A DNA stretch of 64,000 nt from Streptomyces sp. CB02056. GTDB lineage: Bacteria; Actinomycetota; Actinomycetes; Streptomycetales; Streptomycetaceae. Positions 15,996 to 25,803 of this stretch are shown one piece after another. The stretch's first letter is position 1, and every line of letters starts with the position of its first letter. A model generated the notes under the pieces. It was given only the letters and a program-made list of their open reading frames with translations. It made no database searches and was not told the origin of the DNA. A program made the translations under genes and the position numbers. The DNA lies in contig NZ_LIPD01000001.1 in NCBI RefSeq assembly GCF_001905545.1, forward strand, positions 519,561-583,560, in the 5' to 3' direction.

Positions 15996-16625
15996 ATGGG
16001 TCAGTCGAAACACGAACCGCTTCCGCCGTCTGACCCGAGGCTCCCCCCGGGACAGCGCGCGCAGCGCGGCTGGCCCGCCCTGCACTACGGGCCGGTGCCC
16101 CGCTTCAAGCCGTTGACCTGGGACCTCCAGGTGTTCGGCGCCACCGCCTCGGCGGAGAAGCACAGCTGGGACTTCGAGGCCTTCAGCGCCCTGCCGCGCA
16201 GCACCGTCGTCGGGGACCTGCACTGCGTGACCAAGTTCTCGGTGCTCGGCAACGAGTGGACGGGCGTGTCGGCCGCCGCCGTGCTCGACCTGGTGCCCCC
16301 GGCGCCGGGCGTCACCCACGTCATGGTCTGGGCCGAGTACGGCTACAGCGCCAACCTGCGCCTGGCCGACTTCGCCGACCCGCGCACGCTGCTCGCCACC
16401 CACCGCAACGGCGAGGCGCTCACCGCCGAACACGGCTTCCCGGTCCGGCTGGTGGTGCCGCGGCTGTACGCCTGGAAGGGCCCCAAGTGGGTGCGCGCGG
16501 TCGAGTACATGCGGGCCGACCGGCGCGGCTTCTGGGAGGAGCGCGGCTACCACAACCTCGCCGACCCCTGGGGCGAGCAGCGCTACTCCTACCAGGAGGA
16601 GCCCGGCGACGGGCCGCTGCGCTGA
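15996..16625 (+). CDS. Molybdopterin-dependent (sulfite-oxidase-like) domain protein
   Basis: This 209-residue protein has the SUOX/YedY oxidoreductase molybdopterin-binding fold. It shows GDLHCVTKFSVLGNEWTGV with the Cys that would ligate molybdenum (near residue 72), AEYGYSANL, EHGFPVRLVVPRLYAWKGPKWV, and a C-terminal RGYHNLADPWGEQRYSY. There is no signal peptide, so it is probably cytoplasmic, in contrast with Tat-exported YedY. The start ATG 15996 is chosen from homologous N-terminal length; an overlapping ATG at 15988 is in another frame. No Shine-Dalgarno is evident. Electron donor and substrate are unknown. Confidence 0.85.
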   Translation: MGQSKHEPLPPSDPRLPPGQRAQRGWPALHYGPVPRFKPLTWDLQVFGATASAEKHSWDFEAFSALPRSTVVGDLHCVTKFSVLGNEWTGVSAAAVLDLVPPAPGVTHVMVWAEYGYSANLRLADFADPRTLLATHRNGEALTAEHGFPVRLVVPRLYAWKGPKWVRAVEYMRADRRGFWEERGYHNLADPWGEQRYSYQEEPGDGPLR

Positions 16626-16638
16626 GCCCGCCCGGGGC

Positions 16639-18429
16639 CTAGAACAGCGAGAACTTGACCGTCACCACGCTGCGCTGCGGGCGCCGCTCGCCCGCCGCCG
16701 GGCTCTGGCCGGAGGAGGTGACCGCGCCGAACACGTCCCAGCCGCTGGTCTGCATGGTGAAGCCCGCGGCCTGGAGCGCCTTCTGCGCCTCGTCCTTGCC
16801 CATCCCGGTGACGTTCGGGACCGGCACCATGCCCTTGCTGACCACCAGCGACACCGCGCTGTTCTCCTGCAGCAGCTGCCCGGCCGCCGGCGAGCTGCTG
16901 ATCACCGAGCCCTCGGGCACCGTGTCGTCGTAGGTCTCGGTCACGCCGCCCCTGGTCAGCTGGGCGCCGGTCAGGGCCGCGGCGGCGTCGGCGGCGCTCT
17001 TCCCGGTGAGGTCCGGCACCGCGATCCGCTTGGGGCCCTTGGAGAGGGTGACGGTGACGCTGTCGCTCTTGCGGGTGCGCGCGCCCACCCCGGGGTCGGT
17101 GGCGATCACCTGCCCGGACGGGACGGACTCGCTGAACACCTCGACGAACCTGCCGTGCAGGCCCTCCTTGTCCAGGACCCGCTGCGCCTCGGCCCGGTCC
17201 TTGCCGAGCACGCCCGGCACTGAGCCGTACAGCCCCTCGGAGATCCCGTACGTGACACCGCCGATCGCCAGCACCAGCGCGGCCAGCGCGGCCGTCCAGA
17301 CCAGCGTCCTGCGGGGGAGGCGGCGCAGCGGGCCCGGCAGGGGCCGGCGCCGGTGCACCGGGGCCGGCTCGTCGTACGGGCGCGGCTCGGCGAGCAGCTC
17401 GTCCATCAGCTCCGGCGGCATGTCCAGCACGCTGGTGCGCTCCGTCGGCGGGGCCTCGGCGGGCCGCGGCAGCGGCTGGATCACCGAGGTCGGCTCGCTG
17501 GTCGGGTAGCGCGGGCTGGGGCGGGTGGAGGCCGGCGGCTCGGCGTCCAGCGCGGCCGGGGCGAGGGTGCGGCGCACCCGCTGGAGGGCGGCGAGCAGCT
17601 CGACCGCGTCGTACGGGCGGGCGCCGGCGGACCGGGCGCAGGCGGCGGCCACTATCGCGTCCAGCTCGGGGCCGACGGCGGGGGCGACCAGCGAGGGGGC
17701 CGGGACGTCCTCGTGCAGGTGCTTGTACATGACCTGGACGGGGTTGTCGCCGGTGTGCGGGCGGCGGCCGGTGAGCATCTCGTACAGCAGGATGCCGGAC
17801 GCGTAGACGTCCACCCGCTGGTCGGTGGGGGCGTCCGGGAGGATCTGCTCGGGGGCCAGGTAGGAGACGGTGCCCATGACCGTGCCGCCGGTCGCGGTGG
17901 TGGTCGAGGTGGGCGCGCCGTCGGCGCTGCCGAGCACCCGGACCAGGCCGAAGTCGGCGACCTTGACCAGGCCGCCCTCGGTGATCAGCACGTTCTCGGG
18001 CTTGACGTCGCGGTGGACCAGCCCGGCCCGGTGGGCGGCGCCGAGCGCGGCGAGCACCGGCTCCAGCACGTCCAGCGCGGCCCGGACGGACAGCGCGCCG
18101 CGGTCGCGCAGCAGGTCGCGCAGGGTGCGGCCGGGCACGTACTCCATGGCGAGGAAGACGTGGCCGCCGTCCGCGCCCTGGTCGAAGACGTTGACCACGT
18201 TGGGGTGGGTGAGCCTGGCGACCGCCTTGGCCTCGCGGATGAAGCGGGCGGTGAAGCCCTCGTCGCCGGCCAGCGAGGGGTGCATCACCTTGAGCGCGAC
18301 CACCCGGTCCAGCCGGGTGTCGGTGCCCCGGTAGACGGTGGACATCCCGCCGGTCGCGATCCGCTGCTCGACCCGGTACCGGTTGTCGAGCAGGGCGCCG
18401 ATCAGGGGGTCGTGCAGTGCCATGTCCAC
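16639..18429 (-). CDS. Transmembrane Ser/Thr protein kinase with three PASTA repeats
   Basis: This 596-residue PknB-type kinase has a cytoplasmic catalytic domain (about residues 15-280) with the ATP loop IATGGMSTVYRG, VAIK-type lysine (VVALKVM), HRDVKPENVLI and DFGLV. A Pro-rich linker and one membrane span (about 375-397) follow, then three extracellular PASTA repeats that bind peptidoglycan fragments or lipid II. The final residues end in the last PASTA. The start MDMALHDP at 18429 is two codons before an alternative ATG. It sits beside thiamine genes, and an Rv2175c-type putative substrate gene lies 3.8 kb away. It is likely the streptomycete PkaF-like kinase (from memory). Confidence 0.93.
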   Translation of the reverse strand: MDMALHDPLIGALLDNRYRVEQRIATGGMSTVYRGTDTRLDRVVALKVMHPSLAGDEGFTARFIREAKAVARLTHPNVVNVFDQGADGGHVFLAMEYVPGRTLRDLLRDRGALSVRAALDVLEPVLAALGAAHRAGLVHRDVKPENVLITEGGLVKVADFGLVRVLGSADGAPTSTTTATGGTVMGTVSYLAPEQILPDAPTDQRVDVYASGILLYEMLTGRRPHTGDNPVQVMYKHLHEDVPAPSLVAPAVGPELDAIVAAACARSAGARPYDAVELLAALQRVRRTLAPAALDAEPPASTRPSPRYPTSEPTSVIQPLPRPAEAPPTERTSVLDMPPELMDELLAEPRPYDEPAPVHRRRPLPGPLRRLPRRTLVWTAALAALVLAIGGVTYGISEGLYGSVPGVLGKDRAEAQRVLDKEGLHGRFVEVFSESVPSGQVIATDPGVGARTRKSDSVTVTLSKGPKRIAVPDLTGKSAADAAAALTGAQLTRGGVTETYDDTVPEGSVISSSPAAGQLLQENSAVSLVVSKGMVPVPNVTGMGKDEAQKALQAAGFTMQTSGWDVFGAVTSSGQSPAAGERRPQRSVVTVKFSLF

Positions 18430-18507
18430 TCGGAGAGTCTAGGGTGCGGGACCGCCCGGTCCCGGCGGACACCGCCTCCGGGACCGGCTTGTGACATGCG
18501 CGACGGT

Positions 18508-19308
<801 letters not shown>

Positions 19309-19593
19309 TCAGCCTCCCTGGACGGCGGTGAGGATCTCGATCCGGTCGCCGCTGCCCAGTGCCGTCCCGGGCCACGAACCGCGCGGCACCACGGCCTCGT
19401 TGAGCGCGGCGGCGACACCGGTGTTGGCGGCGCTGACGGAGGCCACCAGCTCGGCGAGGGTGGTCGTGGCGGGCACCCGGCGGGGCTCGCCGTTGACGGT
19501 CAGGGCGATCTCGGCCGGGGCGACCGGGTCCGGGGCGTCCTCGTTCACGGCGTGCTCGTTCGGGGCGTTCTCGGTCAGGGCGTTCTCGGTCAT
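19309..19593 (-). CDS. thiS: Sulfur carrier protein ThiS with N-terminal extension
   Basis: The ubiquitin-like core (about residues 28-94) ends in the obligatory Gly-Gly, which is adenylated and turned into the thiocarboxylate sulfur donor for ThiG. The first 27 residues (TENALTENAPNEHAVNEDAP) are a repetitive Asn/Glu/Ala-rich extension not found in the usual 66-residue ThiS. The ATG overlaps the thiO stop as ATGA, so translation probably really begins there. An internal GTG in the extension (codon 16) is a possible alternative. Confidence 0.92.
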   Translation of the reverse strand: MTENALTENAPNEHAVNEDAPDPVAPAEIALTVNGEPRRVPATTTLAELVASVSAANTGVAAALNEAVVPRGSWPGTALGSGDRIEILTAVQGG

Positions 19594-20774
19594 GCGGAGG
19601 CCTTCGCGACGGGGGATTCGGAGGAGAACCGGGTGGGGGTGAACGGCCTTGCGAGCTCGGGGACTTCACCGGTGACCAGGTACTCGGAGACCAGGTCGGC
19701 GGTCACCGGGGTGAGCAGCACGCCGTTGCGGTAGTGGCCGGTGGAGGCGACCAGCCCGGGCAGCGGGGTCGGGCCCAGCAGCGGGGCGTTGTCCGGCGAG
19801 CCGGGGCGCAGCCCGGCGGAGGTCTCGCGCAGCGGGAGTTCGGTGATCCCCGGGACCAACTCGTGGGCGTCCCGCAGGAGTTCGTACACCCCGCCGGCGG
19901 TGACGGTGGTGTCGTAGCCCTGCTCCTCGGTGGTCGCGCCGACGACCAGTTCGCCGTTCTCCCGGGGGACCAGGTACAGGTGCCGGCCGCGGACCACGGC
20001 GCGGACGTTGCGGGAGAGGAACGGCCGGTAGGCCTCCGGCACGTGCAGCCGCAGCACCTGCCCCTTCACCGGGCGGATCGCGGGCAGCACCCCCTCGGGC
20101 AGACCGGGCAGCCGGTGGCTGTGCGGGCCGGCGGCGAGCACGACCTGGTCGGCGGTCACCGTCTCGTCGGTGCTCAGTCGGGCGCCGGTCGCGCGGCCGT
20201 CCTCGACCAGCAGCTCGACGGCCTCGGCGCGGTGCAGCAGGACGCCCGCGCGCCCGCAGGCCGCGACCAGGGCGGTGAGCAGGCGCCGGGGGTCCACCTG
20301 GTGGTCGTCCGCGGCGTGCAGGGCGCCGCGGACGGCGGGGGCCAGCATCGGCTCCAGCCTGCGGGCCTCCCGGCCGGTCAGCCAGGTCGAGTCCAGGCCC
20401 AGCCGCTGGTGGAAGGCGTACAACTCGCGCAGTTCCTCGCGGTCGTCGGAGTCCAGCGCGACGGCGATCGTGCCGCAGCGGCGGTAGCCGGCGTCCAGGC
20501 CGCCGCTCGCCTCGGAGAGCTCGGCGGCGAAGGTCTCGTACCGCTCGTTCGAGGCCATCCCGAGGCGCAGCAGCGGCTCCTCGCCGTACTGCAGCTCGGT
20601 GACCGGGGCGAGCATCCCGGCCGCGACCCCGGCGGCCCCGCCGCCGTGGGCGGGGTCGACCACGATCACGTTCCGCGCCCCGCGCCGCGCGGTGCGCCAG
20701 GCGACGGCGAGGCCGATGACGCCCCCGCCGATCACCAGCACGTCGGCATGGGTGCCTGATGGCAAGCGTGACAA
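19590..20774 (-). CDS. thiO: Glycine oxidase ThiO
   Basis: This 394-residue FAD-dependent D-amino-acid-oxidase-family enzyme oxidises glycine to the imine used in thiazole formation. The N-terminal dinucleotide-binding fold VLVIGGGVIGLAVAW (about residues 12-26), the GAAGVAAGMLAP loop and the C-terminal LRETSAGLRPGSPD and GHYRNGVLLTP segments (Arg for substrate carboxylate) are typical. The start is TTG at 20774; no in-frame ATG is near. A TPP riboswitch covers the leader, with GGGAG at its 3' end as the ribosome-binding site. It is the first gene of thiOSG. Confidence 0.94.
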   Translation of the reverse strand: MSRLPSGTHADVLVIGGGVIGLAVAWRTARRGARNVIVVDPAHGGGAAGVAAGMLAPVTELQYGEEPLLRLGMASNERYETFAAELSEASGGLDAGYRRCGTIAVALDSDDREELRELYAFHQRLGLDSTWLTGREARRLEPMLAPAVRGALHAADDHQVDPRRLLTALVAACGRAGVLLHRAEAVELLVEDGRATGARLSTDETVTADQVVLAAGPHSHRLPGLPEGVLPAIRPVKGQVLRLHVPEAYRPFLSRNVRAVVRGRHLYLVPRENGELVVGATTEEQGYDTTVTAGGVYELLRDAHELVPGITELPLRETSAGLRPGSPDNAPLLGPTPLPGLVASTGHYRNGVLLTPVTADLVSEYLVTGEVPELARPFTPTRFSSESPVAKASA

Positions 20775-20782
20775 GGCTGCTC

Positions 20783-20875
20783 TTCTCCCTTCGCCGGTAT
20801 GACCCGGATCAGGTTCGGACGGTCGCAGGCCGTGTCAGCCCGCCTCTCAGCCCGGTCCGCCGGGCTCCCGTGTGG
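20783..20875 (-). promoter_or_regulatory. TPP (THI) riboswitch before thiO
   Basis: The minus strand carries the conserved THI element: GGGAGCCC near 20869, CTGAGAGG at about 20843-20850 (pyrimidine-sensor helix), GAACCTGATCCGGGTCATACC (about 20797-20817) and GCGAAGGGAG at the 3' end. The last segment overlaps the Shine-Dalgarno of thiO, so thiamine pyrophosphate probably blocks translation initiation. A -10-like TAAGGT lies just upstream (20883-20888). Confidence 0.95.
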
Positions 20876-20960
20876 TCCTCCCACCTTAACGCCGGGGGTC
20901 GGCCCGGCCGAAGGCCCGTACGCGGGGCGGACGGCCCGGAGGCCGCCGCGTCGCGCTGAG

Positions 20961-20973
20961 TACAGTGGCGGGC
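20961..20973 (+). promoter_or_regulatory. Leaderless promoter of flavoprotein reductase gene
   Basis: A -10-like TACAGT at 20961-20966 is separated by 7 bases from GTG 20974. The earlier in-frame GTG at 20965 lies inside the hexamer and so cannot be the start if this promoter is used. Confidence 0.55.
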
Positions 20974-22173
20974 GTGGCAGAGCTGAGCGGAACGGATCGG
21001 GTGGTCGTCGTCGGAGCCGGGCTGGCCGGGGCGCAGTGCGCCCTCAAGCTGCGGCAGGGCGGCCGGCAGGGGCGGATCACGCTGGTCGGCGAGGAGCCGC
21101 ACGCGCCGTACGACCGGCCGCCGCTCTCCAAGGACGTGCTGCTCGGCAAGGCCGACTCCACCGCCCTGGACATCGACTACGGGCAGCTCGGCATCGAGCT
21201 GCTCACCGGCCGCCGCGCCACCGGCCTCACCCCCGGCGTGCTGCACACCGACGGCGGCGACCTCCCGTACGGCTCGCTGGTGATCGCCACCGGCGCCGTG
21301 CCGCGCGCCCTGCCCGGCGCCGAGCGGGCGCACCTGCTGCACACCCTGGACGACGCCCTGGCGCTGCGCGCGCTGCTGCGCCCCGGGCTGCGGCTGGTGC
21401 TGGTCGGCGCGGGCTGGATCGGCGCCGAGGTGTCCACCGCGGCCCGCGCGGCGGGCTGCGAGGTGACGGTGGTCGAGGCCGGTCCGGCGCCGCTGCCCGG
21501 CGCGCTGCCGACGGAGCTCGGCTCGGCGATGGCCGCCTGGTACGCCGAGGCCGGGGTCGAGCTGCGCTGCGGGGTCGGCGTGGCCGCCGTCGAGCCCGGC
21601 GCGGTGCTGCTGGCGGACGGCTCGCACCTGCCCGCCGACGAGGTGGTGGTCGGCATCGGGGCCCGCCCCGCGACCGGCTGGCTGGCCGGCTCCGGGGTCG
21701 AGCTGGACGCGACCGGCGCCGTCGTCGTGGACGGGCGGCTGCGCACCTCGGTGCCCGGCGTCTTCGCGGCCGGCGACTGCGTCAGCTACCCCTCGGCCCG
21801 GGCCGGCGTCCGGCTGGCCGTCCAGCACTGGGACCACGCGCTGCGGTCCGGCGAGGCGGTGGCCGCCGCCGTCCTGGGCGCGGACGCGCCGGCCTACGAC
21901 CCGGTGCCGTACTTCTGGTCCGAGCAGTTCGGGCGGATGGTCCAGTACGCCGGCCGGCACGCCGAGGGCGACCAGCTGGTCCGGCGCGGCGACCCGCGGG
22001 GCGCCGACTGGTCGGTGCTCTGGCTGCGCGACGGCGTGCCGAGCGCGCTGCTGACCGTGGACCGGCCGCGCGACCTGGCCCAGGGGCGGCGGCTGATCGA
22101 GCGCGGCACCGTGCTGGACCCGGCCCGGGCGGCCGACCCCGCGGTACCGCTGAAGGCGGCCGTCGCGGGGTAG
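20974..22173 (+). CDS. FAD-dependent oxidoreductase, ferredoxin-reductase type
   Basis: This flavoprotein of about 399 residues is like rubredoxin/ferredoxin reductases (BphA4/PdR type). It has an N-terminal FAD fold (VVVVGAGLAGAQCAL), the YDRPPLSK motif near residue 43, ATGAVPR, a second NAD-binding fold LVLVGAGWIGAEVSTAA near 145, and the FAD motif GVFAAGDCVSYPS near 265. The C-terminal domain has the YFWSEQFG signature. It would shuttle electrons from NAD(P)H to a small ferredoxin or redoxin partner; no partner gene is adjacent. GTG 20974 is preferred over GTG 20965 on promoter spacing. It diverges from the thiamine operon. Confidence 0.91.
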   Translation: MAELSGTDRVVVVGAGLAGAQCALKLRQGGRQGRITLVGEEPHAPYDRPPLSKDVLLGKADSTALDIDYGQLGIELLTGRRATGLTPGVLHTDGGDLPYGSLVIATGAVPRALPGAERAHLLHTLDDALALRALLRPGLRLVLVGAGWIGAEVSTAARAAGCEVTVVEAGPAPLPGALPTELGSAMAAWYAEAGVELRCGVGVAAVEPGAVLLADGSHLPADEVVVGIGARPATGWLAGSGVELDATGAVVVDGRLRTSVPGVFAAGDCVSYPSARAGVRLAVQHWDHALRSGEAVAAAVLGADAPAYDPVPYFWSEQFGRMVQYAGRHAEGDQLVRRGDPRGADWSVLWLRDGVPSALLTVDRPRDLAQGRRLIERGTVLDPARAADPAVPLKAAVAG

Positions 22174-22213
22174 GCGCGGGGCAGGTCTGGTGCGCGGTGG
22201 GCCGCGGAGGTGG

Positions 22214-22225
22214 CAGTCTGGTGGC
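22214..22225 (+). promoter_or_regulatory. Leaderless promoter of Rv2175c-type gene
   Basis: A -10-like CAGTCT at 22214-22219 ends 6 bases before GTG 22226. No ribosome-binding site is present. Confidence 0.45.
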
Positions 22226-22591
22226 GTGAGTGAGATCGAAAGCAAGATTGAATCCCTGGTCACCGACTGGATGTACCTGCCCGACATCTCGGAGCAGTGG
22301 GGGGTCCGGGTCACCGAGGTGCGTGACCTGGTCAAGAACGGCGGCCTGATCGCCGTCCGGCGCGGCCCCAACAAGTCGCTGCAGGTCCCGGCCGCGTTCA
22401 TCGACGGCCCGGGCCTGGTCAAGCACCTGTCCGGCACCCTGACCGTCCTGCGGGACTGCGGGTACAACGACGCGGAGATCCTGGAGTGGCTCTTCACCGA
22501 GGACCCGTCGCTGCCCGGCAGCCCGATCCAGGCGCTGCGGGAGAACCGCGGCACCGAGGTGAAGCGCCGCGCCCAGGCGATGCTGATCTGA
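22226..22591 (+). CDS. Rv2175c-family DNA-binding protein
   Basis: This 121-residue winged-helix protein is homologous to M. tuberculosis Rv2175c, a DNA-binding substrate of kinase PknL. The N-terminal winged helix-turn-helix is seen in [29 protein letters not shown], and the C-terminal domain has [34 protein letters not shown]. The start GTG 22226 fits the leaderless promoter. The stop shares one base with the start of thiE (TGATG), so the two are co-translated. A PASTA kinase gene lies nearby, matching the kinase-substrate neighbourhood seen in mycobacteria. Target genes are unknown. Confidence 0.88.
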   Translation: MSEIESKIESLVTDWMYLPDISEQWGVRVTEVRDLVKNGGLIAVRRGPNKSLQVPAAFIDGPGLVKHLSGTLTVLRDCGYNDAEILEWLFTEDPSLPGSPIQALRENRGTEVKRRAQAMLI

Positions 22592-23244
22592 TGGCGGCGG
22601 ACACGCCGCGCGCCGGGCTCGCCGACGCCCGGCTGTACCTGTGCACCGACGCCCGCCGGGAGCAGGGCGACCTCGCCGAGTTCCTGGACGCGGCGCTGGC
22701 GGGCGGGGTGGACATCGTCCAGCTGCGCGACAAGGGCCTGGAGGCCAGGCAGGAGCTGGAGGCCCTGGAGGTCTTCGCCGACGCCTGCCGCCGGCACGGC
22801 AAGCTGCTGGCCGTCAACGACCGCGCCGACGTCGCCCACGCGGCCCGGCCGGACGTGCTGCACCTCGGCCAGGACGACCTGCCGGTGCCGGCCGCCCGGG
22901 CGATCCTCGGCGAGGACGTGCTGATCGGCCGCTCCTGCCACGCCGAGTCCGAGGTGGACGCGGCGATCGCCGAGCCCGGCGTGGACTACTTCTGCACCGG
23001 CCCGGTCTGGCCGACCCCGACCAAGCCGGGCCGCCCGGCCCCGGGCCTCGGCCTGGTCTCGTACGCGGCGAAGCAGGACACCGACCGGCCGTGGTTCGCG
23101 ATCGGCGGGATCGACCTCGGCAACCTGGACGAGGTGCTCGCCGCCGGTGCCCGCCGGGTCGTCGTGGTGCGGGCCATCACGGCCGCGGCGGACCCCCGGG
23201 CGGCCGCCGCCGAGCTGTCCCGCCGGGTGCGCGCCGCGCTCTGA
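22591..23244 (+). CDS. thiE: Thiamine-phosphate synthase
   Basis: This 217-residue TIM-barrel enzyme couples hydroxymethylpyrimidine diphosphate with thiazole phosphate. It has LYLCTDARR at the N terminus, [65 protein letters not shown] and the AIGGID phosphate loop. The ATG at 22591 overlaps the previous stop. It is on the opposite strand from the riboswitch-controlled thiOSG operon and no second TPP element is seen before it. Confidence 0.95.
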   Translation: MAADTPRAGLADARLYLCTDARREQGDLAEFLDAALAGGVDIVQLRDKGLEARQELEALEVFADACRRHGKLLAVNDRADVAHAARPDVLHLGQDDLPVPAARAILGEDVLIGRSCHAESEVDAAIAEPGVDYFCTGPVWPTPTKPGRPAPGLGLVSYAAKQDTDRPWFAIGGIDLGNLDEVLAAGARRVVVVRAITAAADPRAAAAELSRRVRAAL

Positions 23245-23307
23245 GCGTCCCGGATCCCGGGAGGACCCGCAGGACCGGCCCGGGGCCGTCGCCGCCCGTC
23301 AGTGCGT

Positions 23308-24486
23308 TCAGTACTTGCGGACGGTGGCGGCCTCGGCCAGTGCCAGCAGCACCGTACGGGCCCGCTCGTCGGCGAGCGGCGCCGCCTCCAGCGCGGCCAG
23401 CGACTGCCGCATCAGCTCCTCGATCCGGCGCTCCACCAGCTCCGGCGCCCCGCTGCGGGCGACCAGCCCGCGCAGCTCGGCGACCTCCGGGGCCGCCAGG
23501 TCCGGCGCGCCCAGCCGCTCGTCCAGGTGCCGGGCGTCGGCGGCCGGCAGGCCCCGCATCGCGTGCGCGACCAGCAGGGTGCGCTTGCCCTCGCGCAGGT
23601 CGTCCCCGGCCGGCTTGCCGGTGACCGCCGGGTCCCCGAAGACGCCGAGCAGGTCGTCGCGCAGCTGGAAGGCCTCGCCCAGCGGCAGCCCGAACGCCCC
23701 GTACGCCTCGACCAGCTCCGGCCCGGCGCCGGCCAGCAGCGCGCCCACCTGGAGCGGTCGCTCGATGGTGTACTTCGCGGACTTGTAGTGCAGGACGGTC
23801 TGCGCCCGCTCCAGCGCGCCCTCGTCCGTCGAGTCGCCGGCCACCGGCTCCAGCACGTCCAGGTACTGGCCGAGCATGACCTCGGTGCGCATCAGGTCGA
23901 ACACCGGCTTGGCGGCGAGCACGGCGGCGGGCTCCAGGCCGGAGCGCAGGAACAGCTCGTCGCACCAGATCAGCAGCAGGTCGCCGAGCAGCACCGCGGC
24001 CGAGGCGCCGTACTGCTCGCGGTCGCCGCGCCAGCCGCTGTCGCGGTGCAGCGCCTCGAAGCGGCGGTGGACCGAGGGCAGGCCGCGGCGGGTGTCGCTG
24101 CGGTCCATCAGGTCGTCGTGGACGAGGGCGCTGGCCTGGAGCAGCTCCAGGGCGGCGGCCGCGTTGGCGATCGCCTCGCCGGTCGCGCCCGCGGCCGGGC
24201 CGCCGGCGCCGCGCCAGCCCCAGTAGCAGAAGCCCGGGCGCAGCCGCTTGCCGCCGTCCAGCAGGAAGTCGCGCAGCGCGTCGGCGGCGGGGGCCAGCTG
24301 GGGCGAGATCTTGTCGAGGAGCACGGACTGGCCGTCCATGAACGCGGCGAGCGCCGCGTTGACACGGGTACGGACGTCCTCCACGTCCATGGGGTTGGCC
24401 GCACTGCCGGCCGCGTTGCCGGCCGCACTGGTGGCCGCACTGAGGGCCGAACCGGGGCTGGCCGGCCGGGTGCTGGACGAGGTCAC
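23308..24486 (-). CDS. Polyprenyl (geranylgeranyl-type) diphosphate synthase
   Basis: This trans-isoprenyl diphosphate synthase of 392 residues chain-elongates allylic diphosphates with IPP. The first Asp-rich motif VHDDLMDRSDTRRG and the second FQLRDDLLGVFGD are intact, as are GGKRLRPGFCYWG near the N terminus and the KYT lysine. Two small residues before the first Asp motif suggest a C20 or longer product, but chain length is not certain. The start GTG 24486 has AGCGGAG before it; the first 35 residues are Ala/Ser-rich. It diverges from metF. A CrtI-like oxidoreductase gene lies 2.2 kb beyond metF. Confidence 0.91.
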   Translation of the reverse strand: MTSSSTRPASPGSALSAATSAAGNAAGSAANPMDVEDVRTRVNAALAAFMDGQSVLLDKISPQLAPAADALRDFLLDGGKRLRPGFCYWGWRGAGGPAAGATGEAIANAAAALELLQASALVHDDLMDRSDTRRGLPSVHRRFEALHRDSGWRGDREQYGASAAVLLGDLLLIWCDELFLRSGLEPAAVLAAKPVFDLMRTEVMLGQYLDVLEPVAGDSTDEGALERAQTVLHYKSAKYTIERPLQVGALLAGAGPELVEAYGAFGLPLGEAFQLRDDLLGVFGDPAVTGKPAGDDLREGKRTLLVAHAMRGLPAADARHLDERLGAPDLAAPEVAELRGLVARSGAPELVERRIEELMRQSLAALEAAPLADERARTVLLALAEAATVRKY

Positions 24487-24614
24487 GATGGGGCTCCGCT
24501 GGTTCTCTGGGGTGCAGCAAGCGTAGCGGTGCGGCCGGGAACGGCTGTGCGAGCGGCTCGGCCCGGGGTGCGGGGGAGGGGCGGCGGAGCCGTTCCGGGG
24601 CGAAACGGAACGTC

Positions 24615-24641
24615 TTCCATCAGTTGTCTCAATAGATGGAA
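24615..24641 (+). promoter_or_regulatory. Candidate operator upstream of metF (7-bp inverted repeat)
   Basis: TTCCATC (24615-24621) and GATGGAA (24635-24641) are perfect inverted arms 20 bases apart centre to centre, just upstream of the presumed metF -35 TTGTCC (24647-24652). Confidence 0.5.
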
Positions 24642-24646
24642 TACGG

Positions 24647-24683
24647 TTGTCCGGCCCCTTCGAACGCCGGATAGCCTGCCAGC
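24647..24683 (+). promoter_or_regulatory. Leaderless promoter of metF
   Basis: TTGTCC at 24647-24652, a 19-base spacer and TAGCCT at 24672-24677. The -10 ends 6 bases before the ATG at 24684, so the mRNA should have no leader. Confidence 0.55.
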
Positions 24684-25598
24684 ATGGCACTCGGAATCGC
24701 TTCCACGAGAACGGATCGCGCACTGACGGTGCGCGAACTCCTGGCGGCCGGCAAGCGCTCCTTCTCCTTCGAATTCATGCCGCCCCGCACCGAGGCCGGC
24801 GAGCAGAAGCTCTGGGACGCCATCCGCCGGCTCGAACCGCTCGACCCCAACTTCGTCTGCATGACGTACGGCGCCGGCGGCTCCTCGCGCGAGCGCACCG
24901 TCAACATGGTCGGCCGGATCGCCACCGAGACCACCCTGACCCCGGTCGCCCACCTCACCGCGGTGGACCACTCGATCGCGGAGCTGCGCAACATCATCGG
25001 CCAGTACGCCGACCAGGGCGTGCGCAACGTCCTCGCGGTCCGGGGCGACCCGCCCGGCGACCCGATGGGCGAGTGGGTCAAGCACCCCGAGGGCGTCACC
25101 TACGCGTACGAGCTGGTGGAGCTGATCAAGGGGATCGGCGACTTCTGCGTCGGCGTCGCGGCCTCCCCGAACATGCACCCGCGCTCGACCGACTGGGACG
25201 AGGACATCCGGCACTTCGTGGCGAAGATCCGCTCCGGGGCCGACTACGCGATCACCCAGATGTTCTTCGAGGTGGACGACTACCTGCGGCTGCGCGACCG
25301 GGTGGCGGCCGCCGGCTGCGAGACGCCGATCATCCCGGAGATCATGCCGGTCACCAACGCCAAGCAGCTGGAGCGCTTCCCGCAGCTCAGCGGCTCGGCC
25401 TTCCCCGTCGACCTGGAGGCCCGCCTGCGGGCGGCCATCGACGACCCGGCGGCGCTGCGGGCCATCGGCATGGAGCACGCCACCGCGATGGCCGAGCGCC
25501 TGCTCGCCGAGGGCGCGCCGGGTCTGCACTTCATCACGCTGAACCACTCGACGGCGACGCTGGAGATCTACCAGAACCTGGGGCTGCACCAGCGCTGA
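24684..25598 (+). CDS. metF: 5,10-methylenetetrahydrofolate reductase
   Basis: This 304-residue FAD TIM-barrel enzyme makes 5-methyl-THF for methionine synthesis. It has [10 protein letters not shown] (catalytic Glu near residue 28), [41 protein letters not shown] and IPEIMPVTN. The length is that of the bacterial single-domain enzyme. The leaderless ATG is supported by promoter spacing and the absence of a Shine-Dalgarno. The 7-bp inverted repeat upstream could be the target of a methionine regulator. A hairpin terminator follows at 25647-25680. Confidence 0.96.
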   Translation: MALGIASTRTDRALTVRELLAAGKRSFSFEFMPPRTEAGEQKLWDAIRRLEPLDPNFVCMTYGAGGSSRERTVNMVGRIATETTLTPVAHLTAVDHSIAELRNIIGQYADQGVRNVLAVRGDPPGDPMGEWVKHPEGVTYAYELVELIKGIGDFCVGVAASPNMHPRSTDWDEDIRHFVAKIRSGADYAITQMFFEVDDYLRLRDRVAAAGCETPIIPEIMPVTNAKQLERFPQLSGSAFPVDLEARLRAAIDDPAALRAIGMEHATAMAERLLAEGAPGLHFITLNHSTATLEIYQNLGLHQR

Positions 25599-25646
25599 GC
25601 GGGCGCTGCGGGGGCCTGCTCCCGCCGCGCCGACGCCGGGTGTTCA

Positions 25647-25680
25647 CGAGCCCGTCACCGTACCGACGGTGGCGGGCTCG
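25647..25680 (+). terminator. Terminator after metF
   Basis: A 15-bp stem (CGAGCCCGTCACCGT with ACGGTGGCGGGCTCG, one G-T wobble) with a 4-base loop lies 48 bases after the stop. No T-run follows. Confidence 0.7.
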
Positions 25681-25803
25681 GTCGTGTGCGGCCGGTGCCC
25701 GGGCGGCGGGAACGCGATGCGGTACCCCGGCCGTTGAACCGGTACAGTCGCCGCACACGCGCGGCGCACACGCGCGGGTACGCGACTGGAGGTAGCGGGG
25801 CGG

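Noticed and set aside
13377..16553. 1058-codon - strand frame across aroH, bfd and bfr
   Set aside because: It covers several real genes on both strands; a by-product of GC-rich codon usage.
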